From a virus, in the IMG/VR virus record IMGVR_UViG_3300043410_001471, positions 126,001 to 190,000 of that record: a DNA stretch of 64,000 nt, one strand, 5' to 3'. The notes below the pieces were generated by a model. That model was given only the letters and a program-made list of their open reading frames with translations, made no database searches and was not told the origin of the DNA. This document shows positions 27,466-35,210 of this stretch, piece by piece. Each line of letters starts with the position of its first letter. The first letter of the stretch is position 1. Both the position numbers and the translations under genes were made by a program.

Positions 27466-27954
27466 ATGCCAGAAGTATTAGAATTCGACAAAATGTTTTA
27501 TACAAACTTCGAACCAAAGTTGGGAAACCGCTTTATTATGGAAATCGATGGTATAGAATCATATATGATAAAAACAGCTAATAGACCAACTTTCACATCA
27601 GAAATTGTTGAATTAGACCATATTAATGTAAAGAGAAAGATTAAAGGAAAATCCAATTGGGATGATTTAGAAATCACTCTTTATGACCCAATCGTTCCAT
27701 CGGGAGCACAGCAAGTGATGGAGTGGGTAAGACAATCACACGAATCTATCACAGGTAGAGATGGATACGCTTCTTTCTATAAGAAGGATATCACATTCTA
27801 TTTGTTAGGACCAGTAGGTGATAAAGTTGAACAATGGACTCTTAAAGGAGCATTCATTTCTTCAGCAAACTTTGGTGAATTGGATTGGGCTTCAAATGAC
27901 CCACTTTCAATATCTTTAACTTTAACATTTGATTACGCAATTCTTGAGTACTAA
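27466..27954 (+). CDS. gp19: Tail tube protein, gp19-like
   Basis: Subunit of the inner tail tube. 162 residues, the same size as T4 gp19 (163). GNRFIMEIDGIESYMIKTANRPTF, the DITFYLLGPVGDKVEQWTLKGAF stretch and LSISLTLTFDYAIL at the C-terminus fit the tube fold. Placed after the sheath and before a terminator. Confidence 0.93.
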   Translation: MPEVLEFDKMFYTNFEPKLGNRFIMEIDGIESYMIKTANRPTFTSEIVELDHINVKRKIKGKSNWDDLEITLYDPIVPSGAQQVMEWVRQSHESITGRDGYASFYKKDITFYLLGPVGDKVEQWTLKGAFISSANFGELDWASNDPLSISLTLTFDYAILEY

Positions 27955-27981
27955 TCTTTAATTGTAAAACTTAAAATAATT

Positions 27982-28010
27982 AAGGGGTGTAGAAATACAT
28001 CCCTTTTTTT
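27982..28010 (+). terminator. Intrinsic terminator with GAAA tetraloop
   Basis: AAGGGGTGTA (27982-27991) pairs with TACATCCCTT (27996-28005, one G-U wobble), loop GAAA, followed by T residues. Same apical GTAGAAATAC as the capsid terminator. Confidence 0.88.
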
Positions 28011-28024
28011 ATGTCTTATTTAGA

Positions 28025-28063
28025 ATGATTCCAAATTTTAAAAATATTTTAAAAAAGACTTGA
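28025..28063 (+). pseudogene. Possible 12-codon gene remnant (MIPNFKNILKKT)
   Basis: A short frame starts with 18 bases identical to the start of the 687-residue gene at 40107 (MIPNFK) and then stops. The stop overlaps the -33 box of the promoter just downstream. It may be the stub of a gene interrupted when the small inset arrived, or a leader peptide. Confidence 0.35.
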
Positions 28064-28090
28064 CTTTTGTCGTGAAATGTGTTACCTTTA
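28060..28090 (+). promoter_or_regulatory. Host-type promoter (TTGAC-N-TACCTTTA)
   Basis: TTG (28060-28062), a 20-base gap, then TACCTTTA (28083-28090). The downstream stretch TACCTTTACTATGTAATAA is repeated exactly at the next promoter. Confidence 0.7.
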
Positions 28091-28127
28091 CTATGTAATA
28101 AGAGTTAAACATAAATCAATAATCATT

Positions 28128-28424
28128 ATGAACATTTCAGAATTAAATTTGACCGAATTAGAATCTAAAACCTTAACTGCTTTCACCGATTGTTTATACG
28201 CTGAACCTGGTTTCTCCGATGTGGATGTAAGTGATATTAGTGAGTGTACTGGTATTTCTACTAAAAGTATCAGAGGTGCTTTGGGTTCTTTGGTTAAAAA
28301 GGGAGTAGTTACCATTAACAAAAACGATGGTGGTTACGATATTATTGACCTTAATGTTCGTTACTGGCATTTAGTGAACGAAAGTTGGGCAGAAGAAGCT
28401 GAATATATTTTGAAAAATAATTAA
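28128..28424 (+). CDS. Winged-helix DNA-binding protein
   Basis: 98 residues from the ATG at 28128. The open frame extends 17 codons upstream, but that part lies inside the promoter and would not be transcribed. LESKTLTAFTDCLYAEPGF, VDVSDISECTGISTKSIRGALGSLVKKGVVTI and a wing GGYDIIDL give a winged helix-turn-helix, with the recognition helix around STKSIRGALGSLVKKG. It could regulate phage or host genes early in infection. It carries its own host-type promoter although it lies within the late tail cluster. Confidence 0.7.
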   Translation: MNISELNLTELESKTLTAFTDCLYAEPGFSDVDVSDISECTGISTKSIRGALGSLVKKGVVTINKNDGGYDIIDLNVRYWHLVNESWAEEAEYILKNN

Positions 28425-28432
28425 GAAAAAGC

Positions 28433-28463
28433 TTGACTTTTTGCTTCGAATTGTGTACCTTTA
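28433..28463 (+). promoter_or_regulatory. Host-type promoter, copy 2
   Basis: TTG (28433-28435), 20-base gap, TACCTTTA (28456-28463), in the same TTGACTTTT context as the promoter upstream of the winged-helix gene. Confidence 0.7.
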
Positions 28464-28477
28464 CTATGTAATAAAAA

Positions 28478-28696
28478 ATGAGAGATATGAATGACTTAAT
28501 CGATGTTAGAGGAATGAGTGTTAATGAGTATTGTAACTTTTTGGAGAGTAGAGCTCTTCATTTGGGAATTCCTCCCCATGAGTTGAATATGGATATTTTC
28601 TTTGAGAGAATGTTGATTTCCGATGAGATGTATGAGAGAGCAAAGTGGGAGTTGGTACAGCGTAAGCAGTATATGGAAGAAGAATGTGAGTTTTAA
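28478..28696 (+). CDS. Small hypothetical protein in the early-type inset
   Basis: 72 residues, acidic and helical (MRDMNDLIDVRGMSVNEYCNFLESRALHLGIPP...). No domain recognised and no membrane segment. It lies 15 bases after a host-type promoter, so it is probably expressed early despite its late-region location. Small early proteins of this kind often target host functions, but nothing here identifies one. Confidence 0.6.
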   Translation: MRDMNDLIDVRGMSVNEYCNFLESRALHLGIPPHELNMDIFFERMLISDEMYERAKWELVQRKQYMEEECEF

Positions 28697-28715
28697 ACCT
28701 TAAAATATAAAAGTT

Positions 28716-28961
28716 ATGTCAAATTTTGAATTTACATTTAAAACAAATGCTGAATATATTGCAGCAAAAATTACGGGGTACATTGATGAATACAAATGTG
28801 TTAGAGTAGATACCATTTCATCGGAAGGTTGGAATATAGATTTTCCACTACATACCGAAGAGGAGTATAATGATTACTTATCAAATCATTCAAAAAATGG
28901 GGATAGAATTCTTAAAACCTATCCATCTACTACCTTTTACGAATCAAAGTGGAATTATTAA
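28716..28961 (+). CDS. Small hypothetical protein
   Basis: 81 residues, with no recognised domain; composition is Asn/Tyr/Glu-rich and soluble. Preceded by the usual AAGTTATG start context, co-transcribed with the 72-residue gene, and closed by a strong terminator. Function unknown. Confidence 0.6.
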   Translation: MSNFEFTFKTNAEYIAAKITGYIDEYKCVRVDTISSEGWNIDFPLHTEEEYNDYLSNHSKNGDRILKTYPSTTFYESKWNY

Positions 28962-28983
28962 AATTTTCATAATGTTTAAAAAT

Positions 28984-29016
28984 AAAGCAGTGGGGATATT
29001 CCTCACTGCTTTTTTG
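28984..29016 (+). terminator. Intrinsic terminator closing the inset
   Basis: A 13-bp stem (28984-28996 with 29000-29012, one G-U wobble) and a 3-base loop, followed by T residues. Confidence 0.88.
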
Positions 29017-29023
29017 TTTTATA

Positions 29024-29033
29024 TATACTTATA
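29024..29033 (+). promoter_or_regulatory. Late-type promoter motif (TATACTTATA)
   Basis: Matches 9 of 10 positions, 22 bases upstream of the gp26-like start, following the terminator. Confidence 0.5.
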
Positions 29034-29055
29034 TATAAACATTAAGTTATTATTT

Positions 29056-29865
29056 ATGGAAGAAAATATCGAACAACAAGTTACAAGAGGATTGGGTTCT
29101 CAAAATTCACAAAGAACTTTCCCATTTCCAACAGAGGTTATTAGTTTACCATCAAAAGGTTTATGTTACCCAGAATCATCCCCACTATCTAAAGGAGAAA
29201 TTACAATCAAATTAATGACAGCTAAAGAAGAAGATATTCTTACTTCAGCAAATTTAATTAAAAAGGGTATCCATTTGGATAAATTATTGGAATCGGTAGT
29301 AGTTGAACCTGGTGTTAATATTAATGATTTATTAATTGGTGATAAAAACGCCATTTTAATAACATCTAGAATATTGGCATTTGGACCTGAATATACAGTA
29401 ACAGTATCAGACCCTGAAAGTGGACAACCAACCGAAGTTAATGTCGATTTATCTAAAATAAAAATAAAAGAAGTAGATGAATCATTGTTAAATAGACAAA
29501 ACGAATATAGTTTTGTACTACCTATTTCAAAAACGCCTATTAAGTTTAAGTTATTAACTCATAATGATGAAATCATAATCAATAAAGATATTGAAGCATC
29601 TGAAAAAGCATTAAAGCAAAGTAATGAGATAACTACAAGATATAGACGTATAATTATTGAAGTAGATGGTAATAGAGAAGTAGGTACTATTAGTAATTTC
29701 GTAGCAAATCGTTTATTAGCAGGTGATTCAAAAGCATTGAGAAAATACATAGCTTCAATTACACCTGATTTGGATTTAAAGTTTGATTATGAATCCCCAT
29801 TGACCGGTGAGAAGGAGGCTCTCCGAATCCCATTTGGGGTAGACTTTTTTTACCCTGCCGAATAA
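29056..29865 (+). CDS. gp26: Baseplate hub assembly protein, gp26-like
   Basis: 269 residues from the ATG at 29056; a longer open frame upstream runs through the terminator and is not real. The conserved core resembles the T4 gp26/baseplate family: SLPSKGLCYPESSPLSKGEITIKLMTAKEEDIL, then LLIGDKNAILITSRILAFGPEY. It lies between tube and tape measure, where tail-assembly chaperones sit in other phages. The last codons contain TTTTTTT (29845-29851), followed in the +1 frame by a 74-codon extension that opens immediately before the run. A fraction of ribosomes may therefore make a longer product. Confidence 0.8.
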   Translation: MEENIEQQVTRGLGSQNSQRTFPFPTEVISLPSKGLCYPESSPLSKGEITIKLMTAKEEDILTSANLIKKGIHLDKLLESVVVEPGVNINDLLIGDKNAILITSRILAFGPEYTVTVSDPESGQPTEVNVDLSKIKIKEVDESLLNRQNEYSFVLPISKTPIKFKLLTHNDEIIINKDIEASEKALKQSNEITTRYRRIIIEVDGNREVGTISNFVANRLLAGDSKALRKYIASITPDLDLKFDYESPLTGEKEALRIPFGVDFFYPAE

Positions 29866-29899
29866 CTACTCTGTAATATTACATCAGAAAATTTTTCAG

Positions 29900-30070
29900 A
29901 TGATTTACTTTGCTAATGGTGGATTTAATTGGCATGATTTATATTATATGCCTATTAAATTACGAGATTTTTATTGGAGAGAACTTCTTAAAACAAAAGA
30001 AGAAGAAAACGAAACAATTGAAGCTGCAAAATCTAAATCAAATAATTCTTCTAAAACGAGAAGAAGATGA
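29900..30070 (+). CDS. Short tail-assembly protein or frameshift extension of gp26
   Basis: 56 residues from ATG 29900 (MIYFANGGFNWHDLYYMPIKLRDFYWRELLKTKEEE...). Its frame is open upstream back to 29843, overlapping the gp26 end and the TTTTTTT run, giving TLPNNYSVILHQKIFQ ahead of the ATG. The WHDLYYMPIKLRDFYW stretch looks like a conserved chaperone-type segment. It may be a separate gene 34 bases after gp26 or the +1-frameshifted tail of gp26, like the G/GT pair of lambda. There is no obvious ribosome-binding site at the internal ATG. Confidence 0.6.
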   Translation: MIYFANGGFNWHDLYYMPIKLRDFYWRELLKTKEEENETIEAAKSKSNNSSKTRRR

Positions 30071-30078
30071 TATTTATA
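30070..30078 (+). promoter_or_regulatory. Late-type promoter motif (ATATTTATA)
   Basis: Nine-base core match starting at the final base of the preceding stop, 24 bases upstream of the next ATG. Confidence 0.55.
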
Positions 30079-30102
30079 ATAGTATTATAATATAAAAAAA
30101 TT

Positions 30103-30357
30103 ATGTCTAAACGAATATTAGTAAAAGAAGCCGGTTTAATGAATTTTTTCAAAAGCTTTTTTAAAGCAAAAGCTGATGGAAATGAAAGTGAATGGCTTCA
30201 AAAATTAAGAAAAGCTGACCCTAAGTTAGCAGATATATGGCATGATTATGATAAATCATTATCTAATGATATGAAGGTACAAAAAGCAGCTATGGATAGA
30301 TTGGGGTTAGATTCCAGTCATATAGATGATTTTACTAAACAATATGGTATAAAGTAA
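30103..30357 (+). CDS. Small hypothetical protein before the tape measure
   Basis: 84 residues. FFKSFFKAKADGNESEWLQKLRKADPKLADIWHDYDKS is helical and charged, without membrane segments. Its place directly ahead of the tape measure suggests a tail-assembly or virion role, but I recognise no family with certainty. Confidence 0.6.
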   Translation: MSKRILVKEAGLMNFFKSFFKAKADGNESEWLQKLRKADPKLADIWHDYDKSLSNDMKVQKAAMDRLGLDSSHIDDFTKQYGIK

Positions 30358-30369
30358 TCATTTTCTTAG

Positions 30370-33255
30370 ATGGCTAAACAAACACCCAAAGGTAAAGCAG
30401 GAGTTCCTAGACAGATAAGAGGTCTTGCACAAGATTCTGCAGCAGACTATAATTCATTAAGTCAGCAAGCCGATATATGGGATAAAATAAACAAAGCAAA
30501 AAAAGAAGGGCAAAAATACGATGAACGCGCATTAAAATATTTTGAAGAACAATATGGTTCTTTAAAAAATTTAAAAGATAAAGCGGATGATGTATTTAAA
30601 AAGTGGGAAAAATTTACCGATAAAATTGAAGATTCAAACGATACTATTAAAAAAGTATTAAATAATTTCGATGATATCGATGATACCATAGCAAGTATTG
30701 GAAATCAAATTGGTAAAAACAATAAATTATACGATACTTTTGCCACTCAATTAAAATCTACAAAAACATCAATGCAAAGTGTTTCCAACATTTTGCAAAA
30801 TTCATCAGATTTAACGGAAGGACAGGTAGAATCCGCTACAAATGCTGCTAAATCTTATAAAGATATGGGCATTTCCATTGCCAATGCTAGTAAAGAATTG
30901 CAAAATGGAAAAATAACTCAATCGGAATTTAATGATATTGTAAAAAAATCATATGAAAATTTTGAAGAATTATCTTCAAAAATTGATGATTCTACTGAAT
31001 CGGGTAAAGCATTATTAGAAATATTTGCAAGTGGTAAAGCAAAAGTAGATGCATTTAATGAATCGGCTAAAAAAAGTGCAGAATATTTAGATTCTATAAA
31101 TCAAACATTAGATACATTTGGAGGTTCGGGGATACCATTAGCTGGTCAAATGTCTGATGTGTTTAAGAAGATGGCAAATAAGGATGTGCCAGGACTTAAA
31201 GCAGGATTAGTTGCATTAGGGGCAGCAGCTGGTGCATTAGCAGCAAGTTATTTTGGCGCACCTATGCAAGTTGCAATTGAAACCTATTATGATAAACAAC
31301 AAAACATAATAGATGGAGCAAAAGAACTTGTAAAAATAAATAATGAGAGAGGATTCATACCACAAAAAATTGGATTAGAACTTTCTCAATCTCAAATTGA
31401 TAATCAGAACGAATTAAATAGATTAGGAGTAGAAAGAGAATTTGCAGCACAAAAAGCAGCAAATCAATTCAGTGCTACTATGAAATCTAATACGGCTGAA
31501 TTCCAAGCAGCATCAAAAACTGCATTATTTGGCAATTCTATTGGAAGTGTTTCATATGCAGCAGGTCAATTACAATTGGCAGGAGTTGGCGCAGAGCAAA
31601 TCGCAAGTTCTATGACAGCAGCTGCCGATGCTACTGGTAGAATGCCAACGGCTAAAATTGGGTCTGATATGGCTGTTTTACAAAGTAGAACAGGCGCTTC
31701 GGCTGAAAGTATAGCATCAATCAATGAGGCATACATGCGTATGGATGGGTTGAGTGCAGGAACGGCACTCAATATGCAAGAAGGATTGAGAGCAATGTCT
31801 GACCAAGCTAAAGTTAATTTAGGTGGGGTAATGGAGGAAATGGCAACCGCATCTAAAGATATGCTTGGATATCAAATCAAAAGCGCATCTGCATTATCAA
31901 AGCAAGTTATTTTTGCTAAATCAATGGGAGTTAGTTTTAATGATATAGCAAAGGCTGGGCAAGGTATGGTATTGAACTACAAAGATAGTATCAAATCAGA
32001 AATGCAGTTATCAGCTATGTTGGGTAAAAATGTAGACCTTTCAGAAGTAAGAGCTAAATTTGCAAGTGGTGATACATCCGGAGCAATAAGTGCATTAAAA
32101 GCGCAAGGTTTAGACCCTGCTAATATGGACATGTTCCAACAACAAATGTTGCAACAAGCGACTGGTATGGATTTAACTACTTTATCAAAGATAAATCAAA
32201 ATACAGGTAAATCGGTTAGTGCAGTAAGTGGAAATGTAAAAGCTGGTAATCAATCATTTTTAAGTAGAACTCAATCCGCTCAACAAACATTAGCTTCTCA
32301 ACAAGCTATAATATCAGCCGACCAAGCTATTGTAGATGCTAAATTATCTCAAAAAATTACCGAAGCATATTTAAAATCACCTGGATACCTTGCATATCAA
32401 AATTCATTGGCAGACCAACAAGCTAAGCAGGCTCAATTAAATACTCTTATTGAAGAAGCATTACTTAACAGTCCTCAAATGCAGGCTTTAAAAGCTCAAG
32501 AAAAGCAATTGAGTACTCAAAGAACTATTGGTGAAAATGTATTACCAACTGTAGGTGGAATTGCTGGTGGATTACTTACAAATAAACTTTTACCAAAAGC
32601 CGCTGGGGCAGGTGGAGGTCTTTTAAGTAAAGCCGGTGGATTTTTAGGAAAAGCTGGTGGTGGTATATTGGGAAAAGCTGGTGGATTATTGGGCAAAGTT
32701 GCAGCACCATTGATGATTGCAAAAGGACTTTATGATGGTTTTCAAGGATTTACAGCAGATAAAGATGCATCAACTGGTGATAAATTTCTTAATGCCGGTA
32801 GTAGTATATTAAGTGGATTGACATTTGGTTTACTTGGAAAGGATTCGGATACAATAAAAGCAGAAGCTGAAGCTAGAAAGAAAGGTAGTACTCCAGGAAC
32901 ATCTCCTGCTCCAACTGCTACTCAAGTAGCAGCTGCGACACCCGCTAATACTTCGGTTGCCGTTACGGATAAGTGGATGCAAGATAAACTTACCAAAATG
33001 AGTGGTAATTTGGAAAGAGTGGTTGATAGGACTCATAAAACTATGATGAATACTGCTCAATCTACCAAAGAATTACAAACTTTGAATGCAAATACAAAAG
33101 CAATGCTTACATTAACGAAAACAATCGAAGCATTGACTGTTGCAACCTATACAGGTACTGATAAAGCAGTTGTATTATCATTAGATGGTAAGCATATTGC
33201 AGCATCTTATACTAAGTACAAAGGAAATACTGAAGGTACTACACCTAAGAAATAA
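30370..33255 (+). CDS. Tail tape measure protein (gp29-like role)
   Basis: Sets tail length and enters the cell wall on infection. 961 residues, with long helical stretches (about 30-240 and 330-690) rich in Gln, Ala, Ser and Lys. A Gly/Ala/Leu-rich hydrophobic region at about 722-800 (GGIAGGLLTNKLL ... GGFLGKAGGGILGKAGGLLGK) is typical of tape measures. The C-terminal domain is compact and may bind the hub. Gene order tube - gp26-like - tape measure - baseplate supports the call. Little direct similarity to T4 gp29 (590 residues) is visible. Confidence 0.85.
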   Translation: MAKQTPKGKAGVPRQIRGLAQDSAADYNSLSQQADIWDKINKAKKEGQKYDERALKYFEEQYGSLKNLKDKADDVFKKWEKFTDKIEDSNDTIKKVLNNFDDIDDTIASIGNQIGKNNKLYDTFATQLKSTKTSMQSVSNILQNSSDLTEGQVESATNAAKSYKDMGISIANASKELQNGKITQSEFNDIVKKSYENFEELSSKIDDSTESGKALLEIFASGKAKVDAFNESAKKSAEYLDSINQTLDTFGGSGIPLAGQMSDVFKKMANKDVPGLKAGLVALGAAAGALAASYFGAPMQVAIETYYDKQQNIIDGAKELVKINNERGFIPQKIGLELSQSQIDNQNELNRLGVEREFAAQKAANQFSATMKSNTAEFQAASKTALFGNSIGSVSYAAGQLQLAGVGAEQIASSMTAAADATGRMPTAKIGSDMAVLQSRTGASAESIASINEAYMRMDGLSAGTALNMQEGLRAMSDQAKVNLGGVMEEMATASKDMLGYQIKSASALSKQVIFAKSMGVSFNDIAKAGQGMVLNYKDSIKSEMQLSAMLGKNVDLSEVRAKFASGDTSGAISALKAQGLDPANMDMFQQQMLQQATGMDLTTLSKINQNTGKSVSAVSGNVKAGNQSFLSRTQSAQQTLASQQAIISADQAIVDAKLSQKITEAYLKSPGYLAYQNSLADQQAKQAQLNTLIEEALLNSPQMQALKAQEKQLSTQRTIGENVLPTVGGIAGGLLTNKLLPKAAGAGGGLLSKAGGFLGKAGGGILGKAGGLLGKVAAPLMIAKGLYDGFQGFTADKDASTGDKFLNAGSSILSGLTFGLLGKDSDTIKAEAEARKKGSTPGTSPAPTATQVAAATPANTSVAVTDKWMQDKLTKMSGNLERVVDRTHKTMMNTAQSTKELQTLNANTKAMLTLTKTIEALTVATYTGTDKAVVLSLDGKHIAASYTKYKGNTEGTTPKK

Positions 33256-33276
33256 TTCAATAAATTTTCTTAAAGG

Positions 33277-33285
33277 ATATTTATA
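33277..33285 (+). promoter_or_regulatory. Late-type promoter motif (ATATTTATA)
   Basis: Core match within GGATATTTATAG, 20 bases upstream of the next gene. Confidence 0.55.
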
Positions 33286-33305
33286 GTAAATAGAATATAC
33301 TATCA

Positions 33306-34895
33306 ATGCCAACAATCTTAGATTTATTTAAAAACGCAAATGGTAATAAAGATGTTACCACTTGGAATGGAGGACATAAAGATAAAGGAATAATCGGTGG
33401 TGCGATGGATTTTGTTCAAGCTGAATTGAATCCAAACGGACCAAGAATTACTTTTTATAAAAAATTGGTAACTCCTCCATTATTGTATGGTACTGAAACA
33501 CCTAGAATATCTCTTAAAGGTACAGTAGACCCTCCAAGAAGTTTAGCAACTACATCGGCCAGATATAACGAAGACCCGACAAAAAAACCACCTTTATTAA
33601 ATTTAGGTTCTTTATTGGGTGGTTCTGCTAATAGACCTTCTGATACAATTTTTGAAACAAAAACAGGAGCACCTGTTACAAAGGGAACATTACCAGCATC
33701 TGTTGGTGACCATTCTGCTGAAAGATATGCAATTGAAGGTGGTAAAACGGAATATTTTATAAGTAAAGCTCCAATAGGAACTAATGCACTTTCTGGTGTA
33801 TTAAAAGGTGATATGAATCAAATGGCTGGTAAAGCTATTGGCGCAGGTATTGGTGCAGCTAAAAAAGCAATTGGTAAAGCGGTTACGGGATTAGTAACTA
33901 AAAAAAGAAAAAAGGGACAAAAGCCACAACCGGAAAATAATAATAAAAATTTAGCCGGTAAACTATATAATAATAAACAAACAAATTCAGATTATTTTAC
34001 AAATTATACAGGAAAAACTCCTACTAAATTAGTTGAAAGAAAATCGGATGAATATATTAGTTTAGATAAATTTAATAAAATTTTATTGAGTAATGGTGAT
34101 TTTGATACTGATTCCCAATTCGATGATGCGATAAAAGCTAATAAAAAATTAGGACAGACTTATATTAAAATAAAACCATATGGTAAACAATATTCATTGG
34201 TATTTCCAGCATCAATTAGTGGATTAAGTGAAGATATTACACCTGAATGGAGTGATTTTAAATACTTGGGTTCTCCATATAAAATAAAAAAATATGGTGG
34301 AGTTGAAAGAAGCTTGAAGTTTGAATTTAAATTATATTATTTAGATGAGATAACAAAATATAGAATGATATCGAATTTAAATTCTTTGAAAGAATTGGTA
34401 TTTCCATATAATGAGATATCTCATATAAAATATTCGGATAGAGATACCGCATTATCTTACTCTCCAAATTTAATAGAACTTACACTTGGTAATTTGTATA
34501 AAAATGTTTTAGGAGTGATAGATTCATTATCATTTTCAATAGATGATAATGTATCTTGGGCAACTACTGACCCAAATCAAGCAAGCTCCGCTGAATTTAA
34601 TAGTAGAATATACCCAACAGTTATAAATGTTAGTTTTGGTATGAAAATTATAGAACGACATGTAGTTGATGATAGTGCAACTAATACGGGTACTAAAGTT
34701 ATAAGATATAGATTTGATGGATATGATAATTACACAATATCTGAAAGAGCTGAAGTTGAACGTGATATGGACAAACTAGCCAAAGATATACAAAGTAGTA
34801 TTATACAAAAGCAAACTAAAAATGCTGAAGATGAAATGGAGAATGGATTACAAACTCCTCCAGATGAAAACCCTTCAGCCGTAGAACCTAAATAA
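33306..34895 (+). CDS. Baseplate tail-tube initiator (gp54/gp48-like)
   Basis: 529 residues. The N-terminal ~200 residues are basic, glycine-containing and low in complexity (GAGIGAAKKAIGKAVTGLVTKKRKKGQK). The C-terminal part (about 285-470) resembles a tube-like baseplate protein: LVFPASISGLSEDITPEWSDFKYLGSP, KYGGVERSLKFEFKLYYL, then YPTVINVSFGMKIIE. In T4, gp48 and gp54 cap the hub and start tube assembly. It precedes the gp53-like gene. The exact T4 counterpart cannot be chosen by eye. Confidence 0.65.
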   Translation: MPTILDLFKNANGNKDVTTWNGGHKDKGIIGGAMDFVQAELNPNGPRITFYKKLVTPPLLYGTETPRISLKGTVDPPRSLATTSARYNEDPTKKPPLLNLGSLLGGSANRPSDTIFETKTGAPVTKGTLPASVGDHSAERYAIEGGKTEYFISKAPIGTNALSGVLKGDMNQMAGKAIGAGIGAAKKAIGKAVTGLVTKKRKKGQKPQPENNNKNLAGKLYNNKQTNSDYFTNYTGKTPTKLVERKSDEYISLDKFNKILLSNGDFDTDSQFDDAIKANKKLGQTYIKIKPYGKQYSLVFPASISGLSEDITPEWSDFKYLGSPYKIKKYGGVERSLKFEFKLYYLDEITKYRMISNLNSLKELVFPYNEISHIKYSDRDTALSYSPNLIELTLGNLYKNVLGVIDSLSFSIDDNVSWATTDPNQASSAEFNSRIYPTVINVSFGMKIIERHVVDDSATNTGTKVIRYRFDGYDNYTISERAEVERDMDKLAKDIQSSIIQKQTKNAEDEMENGLQTPPDENPSAVEPK

Positions 34896-34904
34896 ACTTA
34901 AATT

Positions 34905-35207
34905 ATGGCGAGTAGATATACATACAGTGAAGTTTTAAAAACAAAAGAAACCAAAAAAGAATATTTGGAATCTACTCTATATCCCATCGTTAAACCAAAT
35001 GATAAGGATATGTATATTATTTCTGAAGCTGGTGATAGATTGGATTTATTGGCACATAAATACTATGGTGATACATCTATGTGGTGGATTATAGCAACTG
35101 CTAACAATATAAATGATGCAACATTTTATGTAGAAGCTGGTAGACAATTGAGAATACCATTTGATACAAATACTATATTGAATGATTTAAGAAAAATAAA
35201 TAAATAA
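34905..35207 (+). CDS. gp53: Baseplate wedge protein, gp53-like with LysM fold
   Basis: 100 residues, shorter than T4 gp53 (196). The core GDRLDLLAHKYYGDTSMWWIIATANNINDATFYVEAGRQLRIP is a LysM-like domain as found in gp53 and the tail proteins of many myophages. LysM usually binds peptidoglycan; in gp53 it appears structural. It sits between two baseplate genes with gaps of 9 and 3 bases. Confidence 0.8.
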   Translation: MASRYTYSEVLKTKETKKEYLESTLYPIVKPNDKDMYIISEAGDRLDLLAHKYYGDTSMWWIIATANNINDATFYVEAGRQLRIPFDTNTILNDLRKINK

Positions 35208-35210
35208 GTT

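Noticed and set aside
28077-28127. Upstream start for the winged-helix protein
   Set aside because: The extra 17 codons overlap the -7 box and transcription start of its promoter.
28870-29055. N-terminal extension of the gp26-like protein with an apparent membrane segment
   Set aside because: This part overlaps the preceding gene, a strong terminator and a late-type motif. The family similarity begins after the ATG at 29056.
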